Shown: piece after piece, positions 11,510-24,136 of the stretch
How the letters are laid out: each line of letters starts with the position of its first letter
Position numbering within the stretch: the stretch's first letter is position 1
Assembly (NCBI GenBank): GCA_030620095.1
Contig: JAUTXW010000598.1
Location: 1,885,001 to 1,949,000, forward strand
Source: Kuschelorhynchus macadamiae
Taxonomy: Eukaryota; Arthropoda; Insecta; Coleoptera; Curculionidae
Direction: 5' to 3'
DNA: 64,000 bases
Translations under genes and position numbers: made by a program
Notes under the pieces: model-generated
Databases searched by the model: none
Told to the model about the DNA's origin: nothing
The model's input: only the letters and a program-made list of their open reading frames with translations

Positions 11510-14114
11510 GAGGGGCGTGCAGTCCATGGAAGCAAGGGAAGCAGTGCTTACCCAAAAAAAATTACAAAACATCTTCTAAAATGTAATTTTTGAAATACGA
11601 AACCGTTAATTTAGTTTATATTAAAAATGCTAAAATATTGTCTTAATTATCAAGCCCATAATAAATGCGGCCTTAACTCCGACCGAACCACAATAGAAAT
11701 CGAATAGAACCTATGCGGGCCGCTAGCTTCTCTGCAGCCAAGTCCTGTATGCTTGATTTCCCGTGAATCGAGCCAGAGGTTATTGAACTTTCCACAGGCT
11801 GTTTGCAATTTTTGCATTTCAGTCGCGTGCTTTAAGTGGAGGCGGAAGCTATCGTTGGAGTAGGTTCTTTCTTTGAACGGCTATCCGTGTGTTGTGTGAT
11901 ACGTACGTCGCGTCGTGCATGGTGCGATATGGAAGACAATATTATTGACGTGGATATGCAAATACCGTCAATATGTGGTGTGTGTCTTAATAATAAAGGG
12001 ATTTTCAACATTAAATTTCGCTGATAAGCTTCAAATAATTTCCAAAGGAAGGGCAAAACCGCCTGTGAAAAATTTAATCACAAAAATGAAAAACTGTATT
12101 AGACATTTTTATCCGGAAAACAATACGAACAATTTAAATGGGCAACAGGATGTGAAAATATAAGTAAATTATTTTGTTGGCCATGTTTAGTTTTTGAAAA
12201 TGAAAAATGTCACTGGAATAAAACTAGTTTTACCGATTTAAACAATTTCCATAAAGCTGTAAAAAGATACATTATGTCCAAAGCGCATTTGCAGGCCGTC
12301 ATAAAAGAAAAAGTCTTCGGCAAAACCAGAATTGAACACGCCCTTAATAAACAGTTGGAAATTAGTCACCGCCAACACAATAAACTAGTCGATAAAAATA
12401 GGCAAATATTAAGAAGACTTATCGATGTTGTTTGTTTGCATGACGTTTGTCATGACGAAACAAGGGTTTCTTCAAATAGAGAAAATTTTCAAGATTTACT
12501 TAGTTTAATGGCTAAATATGATGATTGCTTAAAAAATCATTTAGAGCAGTCTAGCGTTTTTCGCGGAACGTCGAATCGAATCCAGAATGATTTAATTTCC
12601 GCTGTTGCAACCATTATTCTAAAAAGAATTAAACAGGAGATTGGCGAGGCGCGGTTCATTGCTATTTTACTGGACAAAACAACTGATGTCACTAATTTTA
12701 GCCAATTATCTATAGTAATACGCTACGTTAAAACAGACGGAAGTATTCAAGAGCGATTTTTAGGTTTTAAGAATGTGTCCGAAAATCAATCGTACAGCAG
12801 ATGCATTATATACCGTAGTTTGTAACGTTAATAAAGAAATTAATGGAGAGAAAAAACTGGTTGCTCAAAGCTATGATGGAGCTGCAGTGATGGCAGGACA
12901 ATTAGGAGGTCTGCAAGCTAAAGTTCGAGAAACTTTCCCAAGTGCTGTGTTTGTCCATTGTTTTGCTCATAAATTAAATTTAGTTGTATCCCAATCCATC
13001 AATCACATAAAAGAGTATAAAGTATTTTTCGTTACTTTAAGTGGCATGGCTGCTTTTTTCTCCAAGTCAACAAAACGTACACAATTGGACTCCATTGTCC
13101 AAAGTAGCTTCTACTAGATGGAACTATAATGGAAGACTTGTGTTAACAGTATCTGAAAATCGTGAATCACTGATTCAACTATTTGAGAATATAATAGAAA
13201 ATAATGAAACATGAAACTCAGAAGCAATAAATAGTTCAAGGGAGTTTTTGGACTGTTTGAAACCAGATTTTAATTTTAATTATTTGTTGAACATATTTTC
13301 AGAAATATTTCCATTCTCGGACAATGTTTTTAATATATTACAAACTAAAACAAATGATATTGCTTTTTGCCTAAAAAAAGTGGATGATTTTAAGTCCATG
13401 TCGAGCCAAAAAAGAGATGACTGACCTATTGGGAGAAAACGATGACGATAAATGTAGAGCCACAAGCCAAGCATCTTCGAACAGACAAGGTCGGAGATGT
13501 TCAAACATTATACAGACGCCTCTTTTATGAAATAATCGATCAAATTCAGCAACAAATAAACTATAGATTTAACGGTTTAAATGATTTTAAATTCCTCGAG
13601 CTCTGCAATTTTGATGCATTTAAAGGAAAAACTTTTCCAGAAGATGCGTTTAAATCTCTTCTTCTTCATTATAGCCAGGTCTTCGACCGAGTGTTACTGC
13701 GATCTGAACTAAAAGTGATTTACGAAACTGATGATATTAGCGCAAAAAATAACGCTAACGAACTAATGCAATTTTTAAAAGACAAGGAGCTGGAAAATGC
13801 CTACATCGAAGTGTCGAAATTGTGTGAATTAGTATTGAAAATACCTGCGAAAAGTTCATCAGTAGAACGCAATTTTTCAACACTTAAACGTATAAAAAAT
13901 TTCGTGAGAAATTCATCGGGGCAGGAGAGACTTTCGCATACATCGCTGTTGTCCATTGAAAATAAACTTCTCCAAAATATGTCGGAGCATCGACGTTTTT
14001 ATGATGACGTCATTGACGAATTTGCAAAAAATGATCGAAGAATCGACTTACATTACAAATAGGTAAGTTTCTAAAAATTGCTTCCCTTTCTTAAAATTTC
14101 ACCGCACTCCCCTG
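11510..14114 (+). mobile_element. hAT element with 8-bp target duplication GTTCTGTC
   Basis: The left end GAGGGGCGTGC at 11510 and right end GCACTCCCCTG at 14114 are imperfect inverted repeats. They are flanked by GTTCTGTC at 11502-11509 and at 14115-14122. The body encodes a broken hAT transposase of the zinc-finger MYM1-like group. The end of a second copy lies at 1-90. Confidence 0.85.
11836..14062 (+). pseudogene. ZMYM1-like hAT transposase relic
   Basis: The start (11836-12270) carries the TTF-type zinc-finger region, including LFCWPCLVFENEKCHWN near 12170-12215, in a different frame from its surroundings. 12274-12825 holds the DUF4371-like part (FIAILLDKTTDVTNFSQLSI with the first catalytic acid). 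12773-13117 has QSYDGAAVMAGQLGG and VFVHCFAHKLNLVV. 13442-14062 ends in the hAT dimerisation motif (SSSVERNFSTLKRIKNFVRN). Several frame changes and stops (about 12030, 12160, 12800, 13115, 13215, 13420) show that it is dead. Confidence 0.8.
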
Positions 14115-14398
14115 GTTCTGTCCTTTAATAGTTCCCTCAGGTCTTGGATCAAATGGCGCCAGTGAAATGACGGTCATAACTCCGTCTCTGGATCTCATGA
14201 TCGTTCCTGTGGGCTCCGCACCGAGCATACACCCCGCGCTCGGACCGGTTTCGAATTCTAGATCATTCCTACTTTGATTTTCTAGACCTTTTTCAGGGTG
14301 CTTTGGCTTCCTGGTGCCTCTTTCTGACTTAATTGACGTTGTTGCTAAATGTAAAATTTCGTACAATTTCAATAGCTGACACTGACCCAGATAAACCT
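14115..14398 (-). repeat. right half of split repeat; diverged fourth copy of the 1-kb array unit
   Basis: The minus strand reads MKLYEILHLATTSIKSERGT and continues with NDLEFETGPSAG. Closely similar frames occur at 18877-19080 and 19832-20035 inside the tandem array. The segment is therefore a diverged dispersed copy of part of that unit. I do not recognise a protein family. Confidence 0.55.
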
Positions 14399-14600
14399 AC
14401 ACCAGATGCCAAAGGATCTATCTAACGCATGCATAGCGAATTTATGTGAAACTCCTCCTCCTACGGATGTCCAGCCATCTGAGACATAGTAAGAGGTCAA
14501 GTTGATCGAGCGGGGATATCGATAGTGCGAGAGCTTATGTTATTATTTAATTTTTCAAACATTTATTTTTTATATAGTTTTTATTTTTGTGGTTGTAAAA

Positions 14601-14960
14601 ATGCCTGGTTATAAGTGCCTTTATTTACATTGTTTAAATAGAAGTGGGAGCAATAAATCACTGTTTAAATTACCTCAAGGTATGTTGGTTTTATTATTAA
14701 CATTTATAATTTTTTACGCCTGATAGTCAGTTTAATAGGTTCACACAAAGTATGTTTTAACAATTTATAGTTTTTTTATAGTATAAAAATATAATAATTT
14801 TAGATTTAACAGTTGGCTTAAAGCGGCTGGAAGGGAAGATCTTTTAGAAAAAAGTTATTGTAATTACAAGTTAAGCAAAGATCACTTTAAAAGTAGATGT
14901 TTTGTCGTATCTACAAGCCGTGTAAAGAACCTCCGAAAAAGGCCATAATTTTATCAGGTA
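14601..14960 (+). pseudogene. THAP zinc-finger gene fragment
   Basis: The sequence MPGYKCLYLHCLNRSGSNKS begins at 14601 with the Cys-x4-Cys of a THAP finger and is followed by SLFKLPQ and a possible GTATG donor. From about 14806, FNSWLKAAGREDLLEKSYCN and YKLSKDHFKSRCFV supply the rest of the THAP fold with its Trp and terminal His-Phe. The third zinc-binding Cys (normally three residues before the His) is Ser. No downstream transposase was found. It is probably a remnant of a P-element-like or THAP-containing gene. Confidence 0.6.
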
Positions 14961-15462
14961 GGTAATTTTATTGTTAAAGACAGCATTGTAAAAATACCGG
15001 TACCGATAATAATATTAATCCCGGTAAAATTGAAATAACTCAACTGCAGAGGCAGAGAAAATCAAATCTTAGACGTTATGAAGGTGCAAACGGTCATCCA
15101 TTACGCAAAAAGTTTATTACTATAGTTAATAATAAAAAAAATTAAAGAAAATGCAAACGTTAAAGCAATGGTCTTTAAACACATGAAAATAATTGATTTT
15201 TATCAACAATAAAAAGTAATTTTAAAATACTGTAATGCAACTACCTATTATAATCTAGTCAAACATCTCGTATTAAGGTAAAGCAAATATTAGAGAGATA
15301 ATAAAATAATTGAAAAAATAGTAATAAAACAGTTTATATAATACGTTTGTGTTGGAGGAGCAGACATGGTATACACAAAAAATAGCATTATTTAACAATA
15401 TATATGTTCATACTAACTCCATAACTCAGATGACTCAGTAATTAAATAAATCCGCTCAACTA
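14961..15462. other. AT-rich stretch, nothing recognised
   Basis: Non-coding AT-rich sequence between the THAP fragment and the mariner-like element; no repeat or gene seen. Confidence 0.4.
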
Positions 15463-15776
15463 TTTAAAAACTTGAAATGGCCATATCTTAGGAAGGAAAA
15501 ACTTAATCAAAAAACGCTCAAAACACTTTCTATAAAATGAAGAGGAAACAAATAAAAGTGTATTATTCGACCCTTATCTGTAACCCCTTGGGCAGGGTGA
15601 GATACAACCCTAAAATCTTAAATAGAAAGGGGGGTCGGGTGATACATCATCTTAAAGCCCTTGAAAAATGCTTTCCAATGGTACCACAGAAAGCTGTTTT
15701 TCGGGAAATTCATCTGTGTTTATTAAAGGAAACAATAAATTAAAACACAATTGTGAAATTTTTTATAATTATTTAA

Positions 15777-16891
15777 CTAAATGTTCAAAATGGTTCCCGT
15801 TGTTTTGAAGACAATAATTTGTTCAAATTCTTCGCGTACATTTGCAAATGTTTTACTGGATATAACGCGGCATTCTTGAACTATCCTGTCCTTGAGTTGC
15901 TCTATTGACTCAGGTTGCATTTTAAACACCACAGATTTAAGGTGAAACCACAAAAAGAAGTCAAGAGGTGTTAGGTCCGGGGATCTAGGTGGCCATTCAA
16001 CAGCACCTCTTCTTTCAATCCGCTGGTTGGGATAATTATCATCCAACCATTGCCTGACGGGAACTACATAATGAGGAGGTGTCCCATCCTGTTGAAAATG
16101 TAGCAAGCGTTGTTCTAATGCTAAATTTCCTTGTATGTCCCTCTGATTTTCTAATTCTTGCACTATTAGTGGTTCAATAGACCTCTGTAGCATTTCAGCA
16201 TACATGTCGCCATTTAAATTCCCTTCTATAAATATTGGGCCGATAATTACATCTCCCAATATACCAGCCCAAACATTAATTTTCTGGGGTACTGGATAAT
16301 TACATCTCCCAATATACCAGCCCAAACATTAATTTTCTGGGGGTACTGGGTATGACCTTTAAATACGTGTGGGTTCTCGTCATTCCAGTAACGACAGTTT
16401 TGCTTATTAACATGTCCATACAAATAAAAGGTACATTCATCACTGAAACAAATATTTTTAACTAGTCGAGGTTCTGCTGTAATTCTATCTGTCATTATTT
16501 CACAAAACTGGATTCTTCTATCCGGGTCGTCGTCACCAAGTTCTTGCAGTATGCTCAGTTTATAGGGATGAAACTTATGACATTTAAGTATATTTCTTAT
16601 TGTTTCACGAGATAAGCCAGTTGCTACAGCTGCTTGACGAGTTGATAAAGTTGAATTAATTGCAAACTGCCCCAGAACTTCAATTTGCGCTGCTTCGTCA
16701 ACTAGTCCCGGTTGATTTCTCTTTTTATTCGCGACAGAGCCAGGTTCTTCAAATTTGGCTACTAGTTGGCGAACATACTCCGGACTTACATTTTGACCTG
16801 GATTAAATCTTTGGGCTGTCCTTAAGAAACATTGATCCTGAGAACCATAAATGAAAATCACTTCTACACGTTCAGCTGTGTTGTACACCAT
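15777..16891 (-). pseudogene. DD41D mariner-like transposase, broken by a 53-bp duplication
   Basis: Translation starts at 16891 and first gives helix-turn-helix regions (LSTRQAAVATGLSRETIRNI). The catalytic domain has the first Asp in NICFSDECTFYLYG, the second in HFQQDGTPPH and the third in RSPDLTPLDFFLW. I count 41 residues between the last two, so DD41D. At 16242-16348 a 53-bp segment is present twice in tandem, which shifts the frame in the middle of the catalytic domain. Without it the gene would be almost intact. Confidence 0.85.
16242..16348. repeat. 53-bp tandem duplication inside transposase gene
   Basis: The unit beginning GATAATTACATCTCCCAATA occurs at 16242 and again at 16295; the second copy has one extra G. 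The length is not a multiple of three, so it disrupts the transposase frame. The near identity of the copies shows that the event is young. Confidence 0.9.
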
Positions 16892-17397
16892 TATTTAAGA
16901 TAAGTGCTGCTTTTCGTTTAAACTGAACCAAAAGTCAACTGTTAAAATATCAATACTAATAGTACAAGTTACTTTTAAAGTAAATATTGTGATATTAAAA
17001 TGTGAATATTCATAAACAAATAAAATACCAGGCTTAAAATGTTTAGAATTCTTAGGAGACATGCCAGGATATCCAATCATTTTGAACATTTACTTAAATA
17101 AAAATAAAAATGTTCAAAACTGTGTTTTTATTTATTGTTTCCTTTAATAAATACAGAAGAATTTCACGAGAAGTTGCGTTCTATGGTATCATTGAAAAAC
17201 ATTTTTCAAGAGCTTTAAGATGATGTATCACTCTCTATTTAAGATTTTAGGGGTGTATTTCACCCTGCCCAAGGGGTTACAGATAAGGGTCGAATAATAC
17301 GCTTTTATTTGTTCCCTCTTTATATTATAGAAAGTGTTTTGAGCGTTTTTTGATTAAGTTTTTCCTTCCTAAGATATGGCCATTTCAAGTCACCCTG

Positions 17398-17949
17398 TAT
17401 GATTTGATTTTCTCCGTTATAGCACGTTATACCAATAGATCGTTTTTTATCATTGGATTATTTATTTTATGTTTGTTTTAGATATTACCCAAAAACCTTG
17501 TTTGTTAAAGGATAATATTGGTTTTACTTAAAAAAAAATCATAAAATGATGGCATTTTACAATGTAATTCATTAATAAAAGACAGGATATTCTTAATTAA
17601 CTAGTTACATAATTAATGTTCAGATTTTTTATAATTTTGTGTATAAACAAATATATTTCTGAAAGTTAAAAATGTGTTTTTCCTAATTTAAAACATCAAT
17701 ATAATTAGTTTTTCATTTTAGTGAAATAAGAATAAATCAAATTTATATCGCAGTAAAAGCAAAAATAATGACCTTACAAAACCAGTAATTTACATATTAT
17801 AATATCAAAATATTAATAACATTTTGTTTCCAAAAAATTTGAATCGGTGCGGGTAATGCTATTTTTAATTTATTAATAATTTTACATGTCTCTCGTGCTG
17901 AGGCCAAAGAAAATTGACGCGCTGCTTGTCTAAGTTTCGCATCTCGTAT
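17398..17949. other. intron stretch, nothing recognised
   Basis: AT-rich sequence with no gene or shared repeat recognised, between the mariner-like element and the 1-kb tandem array. Confidence 0.4.
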
Positions 17950-20682
17950 AGGTTTATCTGGGATACTGATGCTAAACCTCTCTATTCGTTTGCAATAGAT
18001 CTTTAATAGGGTTAAATCCCGTTTCAGTTTTTTTTCTACGGGATTGCCTGGTTAAATTTCTGTTTTTCACTTTACTTAAAATTTTCTTTTCCCTTTAATT
18101 ATTTACTTTTCTTTTATTGAAAAGGAAGCCTGCCTACCACAGACGACAAGCCTCTTTCCTTACCCCGAGGCCTGCTGTGAAGAGGCTCTCTGGAGGCGAA
18201 TACACAAAGAACACATTTTTTTGAGAGTTTTTTAAAGTTACATCGAATTTTGAAAACCGTGTTAAAAAAATTCAAGCAGATTAAAAGTTAAGGAAAAAAA
18301 ACAGTTTTTTTTTGTGCAAACTTCACCTCGTTGCAACCCCTGTATATATTTCAAGACCCTTCCTAAACAATACATTTTGCGTGTCTTTTTGAGTACTTTC
18401 CGGCGCCGTAACCAGTTTTCCGACCCAATGCCTACTATTTTGTTTAAAAAAAAAATGAGTTTCTTTCAAAAATGTCTATCTCTTTAACGCGTATTTTCAC
18501 AAACATAAATCGAAGCGATAAACAATATCAGAGAAATATTGGCTTTAAACAAATCAAAACTCAACCGGGACATCTATCTCAACTGATATGTCAAATATCT
18601 TTGTAAATTTTATTATCATCCTAGGAAAAGGCCACCTATTATTTCGCGTCGTATATGGATCGGTACCTATCAATTTTTGGTCGATATGTGCACTTTTTTC
18701 CTTAAATCGAATTTTCACCCACTCGCTGTGTAGTTAGAGGGAAATGTTATTAAAGTTTTTTTGTAGCCAAATGAATGCTTCATCGCGGTAATTTCGATTA
18801 CTATTTGCAGTAAGCGGCAAAATGTTTAAGTTGGAATTTAAATTATCGACTTTAAAAAATTGCAGTGACTTATCCGTTATAAACTAAAAACTCCGTCTCT
18901 GAATCTCATGATCGTTCCTTTGGCCTCCGCACCGGGCATACCCCCCTCGGTCTGACCGGTTTCGTATTCTAGTTCATTCCTACTTTGGTTTCCTAGATCT
19001 TTTTCAGGGTGCTTTAGCTTCCTGATGCCTTTTTGTGACTTAATTGACGTTGCAAAATGTAAAATTTCGTAAAATTTCAATAGTAGACACTGATGCTAAA
19101 CCTCTCTATTAGTTTGCAATAGATCTTTAATAGATTTAAATCCCGTTTCAGTTTTTTTCTACGCGATCGCCTGATTGAATTTCTGTTTTTCACTTTACTT
19201 AAAAATTTCTTTTCCCTTTAATTATTTACTTTTCTTTTATTGAAAAGGAAGCCTGCCTACCGCAGACGACAAGCCTCTTTCCTTACCCCGAGGCCTGCTG
19301 AGAAGCGGCTCTCCGGAGGCGAATACACAAAGAAAACATTTTTTTTTTGAGAGTTTTTTTAAAGTTACATCGAATTTTGAAAACCGATGCCTACTTTTTT
19401 ATTTAAAAAAATGAGTTTTTTTCAAAAATGTCTATTTCTTTAACTCGTAAATTCACAAACATAAATCGAAGCGACAAAAAATATCAGAGAAATATTTGTT
19501 TTAAACAAACAAAACTCAACCGGGACATCTATCTCAACTGATATGTCAAATATCTTTGTAAATTTTATTATCATCCTAGGAAAAGGCCACCTATTATTTC
19601 GCGTCGTATATGGATCGCTACCTATCAATTTTTGGTCGATATGTGCACTTTTTTCCTTAAATCGAATTTTCACCCACTCGCTGTGTAGTTAGAGGGAAAT
19701 GTTATTAAAGCTTTTTTGTAGCCAAATGAATGCTTCATCGCGGTAATTTCGATTTCTATTTGCAGTAAGCGGCAAAATGTTAAAGTTGGAATTTAAATTA
19801 TCGACTTTAAAAAATTGCAGTGACTTATCCGTTATAAACTAAAAACTCCGTCTCTGGATCTCATGATCGTTCCTTTGGCCTCCGCACCGGGCATACCCCC
19901 CTCGGTCTGACCGGTTTCGTATTCTAGTTCATTCCTACTTTGGTTTCCTAGATCTTTTTCAGGGTGCTTTAGCTTCCTGATGCCTTTTTGTGACTTAATT
20001 GACGTTGCAAAATGTAAAATTTCGTAAAATTTCAATAGTAGACACTGATGCTAAACCTCTCTATTAGTTTGCATTAGATCTTTAATAGGGTTAAATCCCG
20101 TTTCATTTTTTCTCTACGGGATCGCCCCTGGTTGAATTTCTGTTTTTCACTTTACTTAAAATTTTCTTTTCCCTTTAATTATTTACTTTTCTTTTATTGA
20201 AAAGGAAGCCTGCCTACCGCAGACGACAAGCCTCTTTCCTTACCCCGAGGCCTGTTGTGAAGCGGCTCTCTGGAGGCGAATACACAAAGAAAACATTTTT
20301 TTTGAGAGTTTTTTTAAAGTTACATCGAATTTTGAAAACCGATGCCTACTTTTTTATTTAAAAAAATTAGTTTTTTTCGAAAATGTCTATTTCTTTAACT
20401 CGTAAATTCACAAACATAAATCGAAGCGATAAAAAATATCAGAGAAATATTTGCTTTAAACAAACCAAAACTCAACCGGGACATCTATCTCAACTGATAT
20501 GTCAAATATCTTTGTAAATTTTATTATCATCATACGCCAAGGCCACCTATTACTTCGCGTCGTATATGGATCGGTACCTATCAATTTTTGGTCGATATGT
20601 GCACTTTTTTCCTTAAATCGAATTTTCACCCACTCGCTGTGTAGTTAGAGGGAAATGTTATTAAAGCTTTTTTGTAGCCAAA
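17950..20682. repeat. three tandem copies of a 0.95-1.12 kb unit
   Basis: The marker ACTGATGCTAAACCTCTCTA occurs near 17964, 19090 and 20044, and AAACTCCGTCTCT near 18888 and 19843. The units are nearly identical. Unit 1 is about 1.12 kb because it keeps about 170 bp (about 18262-18432) missing from units 2 and 3 (0.95 kb). Unit 3 stops at 20682. Each contains a short minus-strand open frame (67 aa, 18877-19080 and 19832-20035) and a GC-richer segment with GAAGCCTGCCTACC. I do not recognise it; an array of solo terminal repeats or a local satellite are possibilities. Confidence 0.75.
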
Positions 20683-21187
20683 TCTTCCTAAGTAATCCAC
20701 TTTCCGGAAAAAGTGACCAAAAATATTTTTGTATGACTTTTTCGAAAAATTGCAGTTTTTCTTAAACATCTCTATTTTTTGTCGATTTTTCCAACAGAGA
20801 TGGATTTATGTTTTTATTCTCCTAGACATTTCCTATGAAAAATGTCTCTTGGAAAATTTCGATAGGACTCACCCACTTTGAGATATAAGCGCCCCTACAA
20901 CATCCTTTTTTCGAACGAAAAAAATTCGTAAAATCGTCAAACGAAATCAGAACCCAATCAAAAACAATAGGGTTCCGTAAGATTGGAAGAACCATCGTTC
21001 CAGAAAGGTTCGTCAGAAAAAAATTTAAATTGCGATCTCAACCGTGTTACATCGAAGTTGACTTTTTGGTCAACTTTGCGGTACTATATCTTCGGTATCA
21101 AAGGTGGTACAGAAAAATCTCGAGATCGACGGCTCCTCTAAAAATACATACCAAATTCAACGTCCTATCTCTAATAGTTTCCGAGGT
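20683..21187. other. unclassified sequence flanking hAT
   Basis: Moderately AT-rich sequence that continues on the other side of the hAT element at 23413-23520. No coding frame was recognised. It looks like repeat material that the hAT entered. Confidence 0.4.
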
Positions 21188-21195
21188 ATGACCGG

Positions 21196-23404
21196 CAGTA
21201 GCGGCTCGCGTGTGAAAAAGTAAGTAAAGTACAAATGAAGCAAGAAAATATCGCAATTTTTTTTTCCAGAATTTTTTTTAAATGTGGAAGGGGTGCAATA
21301 TTTTTTACGACTTACCTAAATTTTGTATACTAAATCAATTCTCGTATCCTTCATAGCAGCAAATTTATTTATAACATCCTCATAAAATGGATGAGTTGCC
21401 TTAATCTCCTCCAGAAATTCCTTGAATATTGCCTAGAGAAGTAAGTATTTTTTGAGATATTGTATTTCTTAAACAAGTTTTTACACGTTTGAGGCAAGAA
21501 AAACTTCTTTCCACTGAAGCACTTGTCGACGGTATTGGCAAAATAAGGGAAAACTTATATGCTTTGGTTGAAATATCTTTATTTTCATTATTTTTTTCAC
21601 TTGCTCTTGCATCGATATATTCCAATTACTGTCATTGGCAAAAATAAGACCAAGCTAATTTTTAAGTAGTTGACTTTTTGAAAATATTTCCCCATATAAC
21701 TGTAACAAATTTTCAAACGGGCCAGTCGGAAAATTTAAACAATATTCGGAAAATGTAGCAGAATCTGCAAACATAAAAATGTGAGTTTTTCAGAGTCTTG
21801 AAAGCTAAGTGTCATTTCCATTAAAATATGGTCCAATATTTCATAAAAAAGGGTTCTATACTTAGCCCTAATTTCTTCAGGTGAAAGCTTAGCACGCGCA
21901 CGTTTGTAATTATTTATTTCTGTAATAGAATTTGCTTTATCAAACATGGTATTAAAAAAAATGTTCATTTCTTTTTTTCAAAACCACCAATACCACTAAG
22001 GCTTGCAAAAAAATTCGACATTTAGAAATATTTTTAAACTTTGCATCAGGACAAATACAGCCTGCGGCGCTTTTTCTTTTTTTTGACGGCTATTTAGATG
22101 TCCAGATATCACACTTGCGCCCTCGTAACATTGCCCTATTAATTTATGTTTATAGTTAAATTGGTCAAAAATTTGATCCAATAGAGAATATAAACGACTA
22201 CTAAACCTTCTTAACGTATCTTAAAATTATGGAGCAGTGGGAGGTTTGCGTAATAATCAGTGGTGTCAACCACTTGCACAGAAAATAACTGTGTATTTTG
22301 AAATGCTTTCAATTAAATTCAATTAATAACTAATTATTTCGTTTTGAATAGTTTTCGAGTCACCAGTAAAAACATTTTTAATTTTTTTGTGATGGTCTTT
22401 TAGTTCTTGGGAACTTCTCGATATTAATAAACCTAAAAGTTTTTTAAAATTCCCCCTATTTATTGACTCGCTGCTCTCATCATGGCCGCGAATGACTAAA
22501 TCTTGTTTTGCAAGGTACAAAACTGCGTCAATTGCCAAGCACATAAATAGTCTATTTAATCGAACGTTTTCGTTAAAATGTATTTTATATAGTTTAGCAT
22601 TTTCTTTTAAAGTGTCAGCTATAGTGCTTTGATTTTTTACAAATGTTTTTAGCATTAATTCGCATTTTAAATGCTCTGCCGAGTTTTTATATTTATGTAA
22701 AGACCTTCATATATTTAACATACCTGCAAATCCTTCCTTATCCACACTGAATATTTATTGGAAACTAGTAAACAAGGGCAGCAAAACAATTTTTGTTGTA
22801 TTTGACTACTACATAAAGAATTTGTACGCCGAAAACCAGGATGACGATTAAATTTCGGATCTTGTTCCTTCCATCGATTAAATGGAGTTTCCAACAAAAT
22901 GCAAACCACATCCATGTAAAAGTAAAATAACACATAAAGTTGTAACAACACCATAAATAAATATAACACAAAAACAGTCAAGTAAACTGCAAAAGAACTA
23001 ACCGGTTGCAGCGAAATCCGCGAAAATAAAAGTAAACAACCACCCCAAACTGAACAACACGTGGGTGTAGTGTACTGCGGCAGCAATTCACCGAGAGCAT
23101 TGTATAGCGCTGGTTAACGTAAAAAAATAAATAAAATAACTGAAAATCGTAAACTAAACATAGCACCTCCAGCAAAGTCGGAGCGGTTTGCGCCACTGTT
23201 ATAGTTGTTATAATAAAGTTCGATTGAAAGTTTTAAAAAGACAAGTAAAATATTTATTCTAGATGTACGGTCTATTTTTTGCCAATTAGGTGAATAAATG
23301 AATGTAAAAACTTAAAATTTAAGAGATATATAATAAATATAGTTAGATGTTGTTTTTCCTGGTGAAGTAGCACCTCACCTACTTCACCTGAATAGCCGCC
23401 ACTG
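21196..23404 (-). mobile_element. hAT element with 8-bp target duplication ATGRCCGG
   Basis: The left end CAGTAGCGGCTCGCGTG at 21196 and the right end (minus strand) CAGTGGCGGCTATTCAG at 23404 are imperfect inverted repeats. The flanks ATGACCGG (21188-21195) and ATGGCCGG (23405-23412) are the target duplication with one mismatch, indicating some age. It encodes a decayed transposase on the minus strand and ends about 180 bp from the ARMC2-like exon 23586-24136. Confidence 0.8.
21401..22990 (-). pseudogene. ZMYM1-like hAT transposase relic
   Basis: From the right: a TTF-type finger piece (FNRWKEQDPKFNRHPGFRRT, then LFCCPCLLVSNKYSVW, about 22730-22880), a middle region (GNFKKLLGLLISRSSQELKD, 22323-22655), the QCYEGASVISGHLNS core (about 22080-22150) and the C-terminal dimerisation motif (SASVERSFSCLKRVKTCLRN, about 21460-21530). 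The pieces lie in different frames with deletions between them, so the gene is dead. It is a relative of the copy at 11836-14062 but from a different subfamily. Confidence 0.7.
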
Positions 23405-23585
23405 ATGGCCGGTCGAAAAACACGGTTTTCTGAAATGACACGCCCTACACCAGGTTTTCATCCCGTTTATTTTTCTGGTAACAAACGGCCGTGAACAAAA
23501 AAATAAATTTAGCTCTAATTATTCAATGTCCACTTCGAACATGCTTTATTGTAGTTACAAATACATAGTAGATATTTCAACTCAC

Positions 23586-24136
23586 CGCCAATATGACCTG
23601 CGCTATATTGATAAGTATCTTCTCGTTTTTGGACTCCACAAACCTGTACAAACTTTTCAATATAACAATCTTCAATTTGGAACTTATCTTGGTCTCCAAC
23701 ATCCCCTTGGCCTCCATAAAATCGTACAATTCCTCCAAGAGGTCCCTCACGATATCGTCGTTGTATTTCTGAAGGTCTGTCTTGTTGAGATCGTTCAATA
23801 TATCGTCGATCGTTCGTGGTCTTTTCCCATCAGCTAAAATCGAATTTGATCTTTTATTTAGATCATTCTGTTTGTGCAATAAGAGTTGATTAGTGAGATA
23901 ACCTGTACTGGTAAAGAGCGTTTCTGAGTGCTCGATTATGTGCTTGTTGTCGAAGATCTTGGTCAAGTTTTGGGGTCCGAGGAGCAGGCATTCCGAAAGG
24001 TTCGACTGTTTGGCCGAGGCCCTTCCGAAAGCGGAGTTAGTTTGGTCGAATTCGGTGCGCTCCTGGGGCGAGCTGAACGCGTTCCTCGATTCGACGAGGT
24101 TTGTTCTTTCGGACTTGTATTCAGTTTCTTCGGGCA
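23586..24136 (-). CDS. ARMC2: ARMC2-like gene, large central exon
   Basis: This 551-nt exon follows the acceptor CAATTGTTTTAG and ends at the donor GTGAGTTG. It begins with two bases of a codon and ends in phase 0. The first half is polar and low in domain content. The second half has leucine-rich helices (LLEELYDFMEAKGML..., ...LYRFVESKNEKILINIAQ), the start of the armadillo-type helical region. Joined to the next exon it reads on without a break into VKVTGNNLSGVCKLIFKISK, which resembles the corresponding vertebrate ARMC2 stretch as I recall it. Confidence 0.75.

Larger units (their letters stand above)
15463..17397. mobile_element. mariner-like DD41D element with about 280-bp inverted repeats
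   Basis: Bases 15463-15750 and 17115-17397 are inverted copies (for example ACTTGAAATGGCCATATCTT against its complement). The right end CACCCTG is followed by TA; the left end has decayed. The element carries one minus-strand transposase. The ends and TA target place it in the IS630-Tc1-mariner superfamily. Confidence 0.8.
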
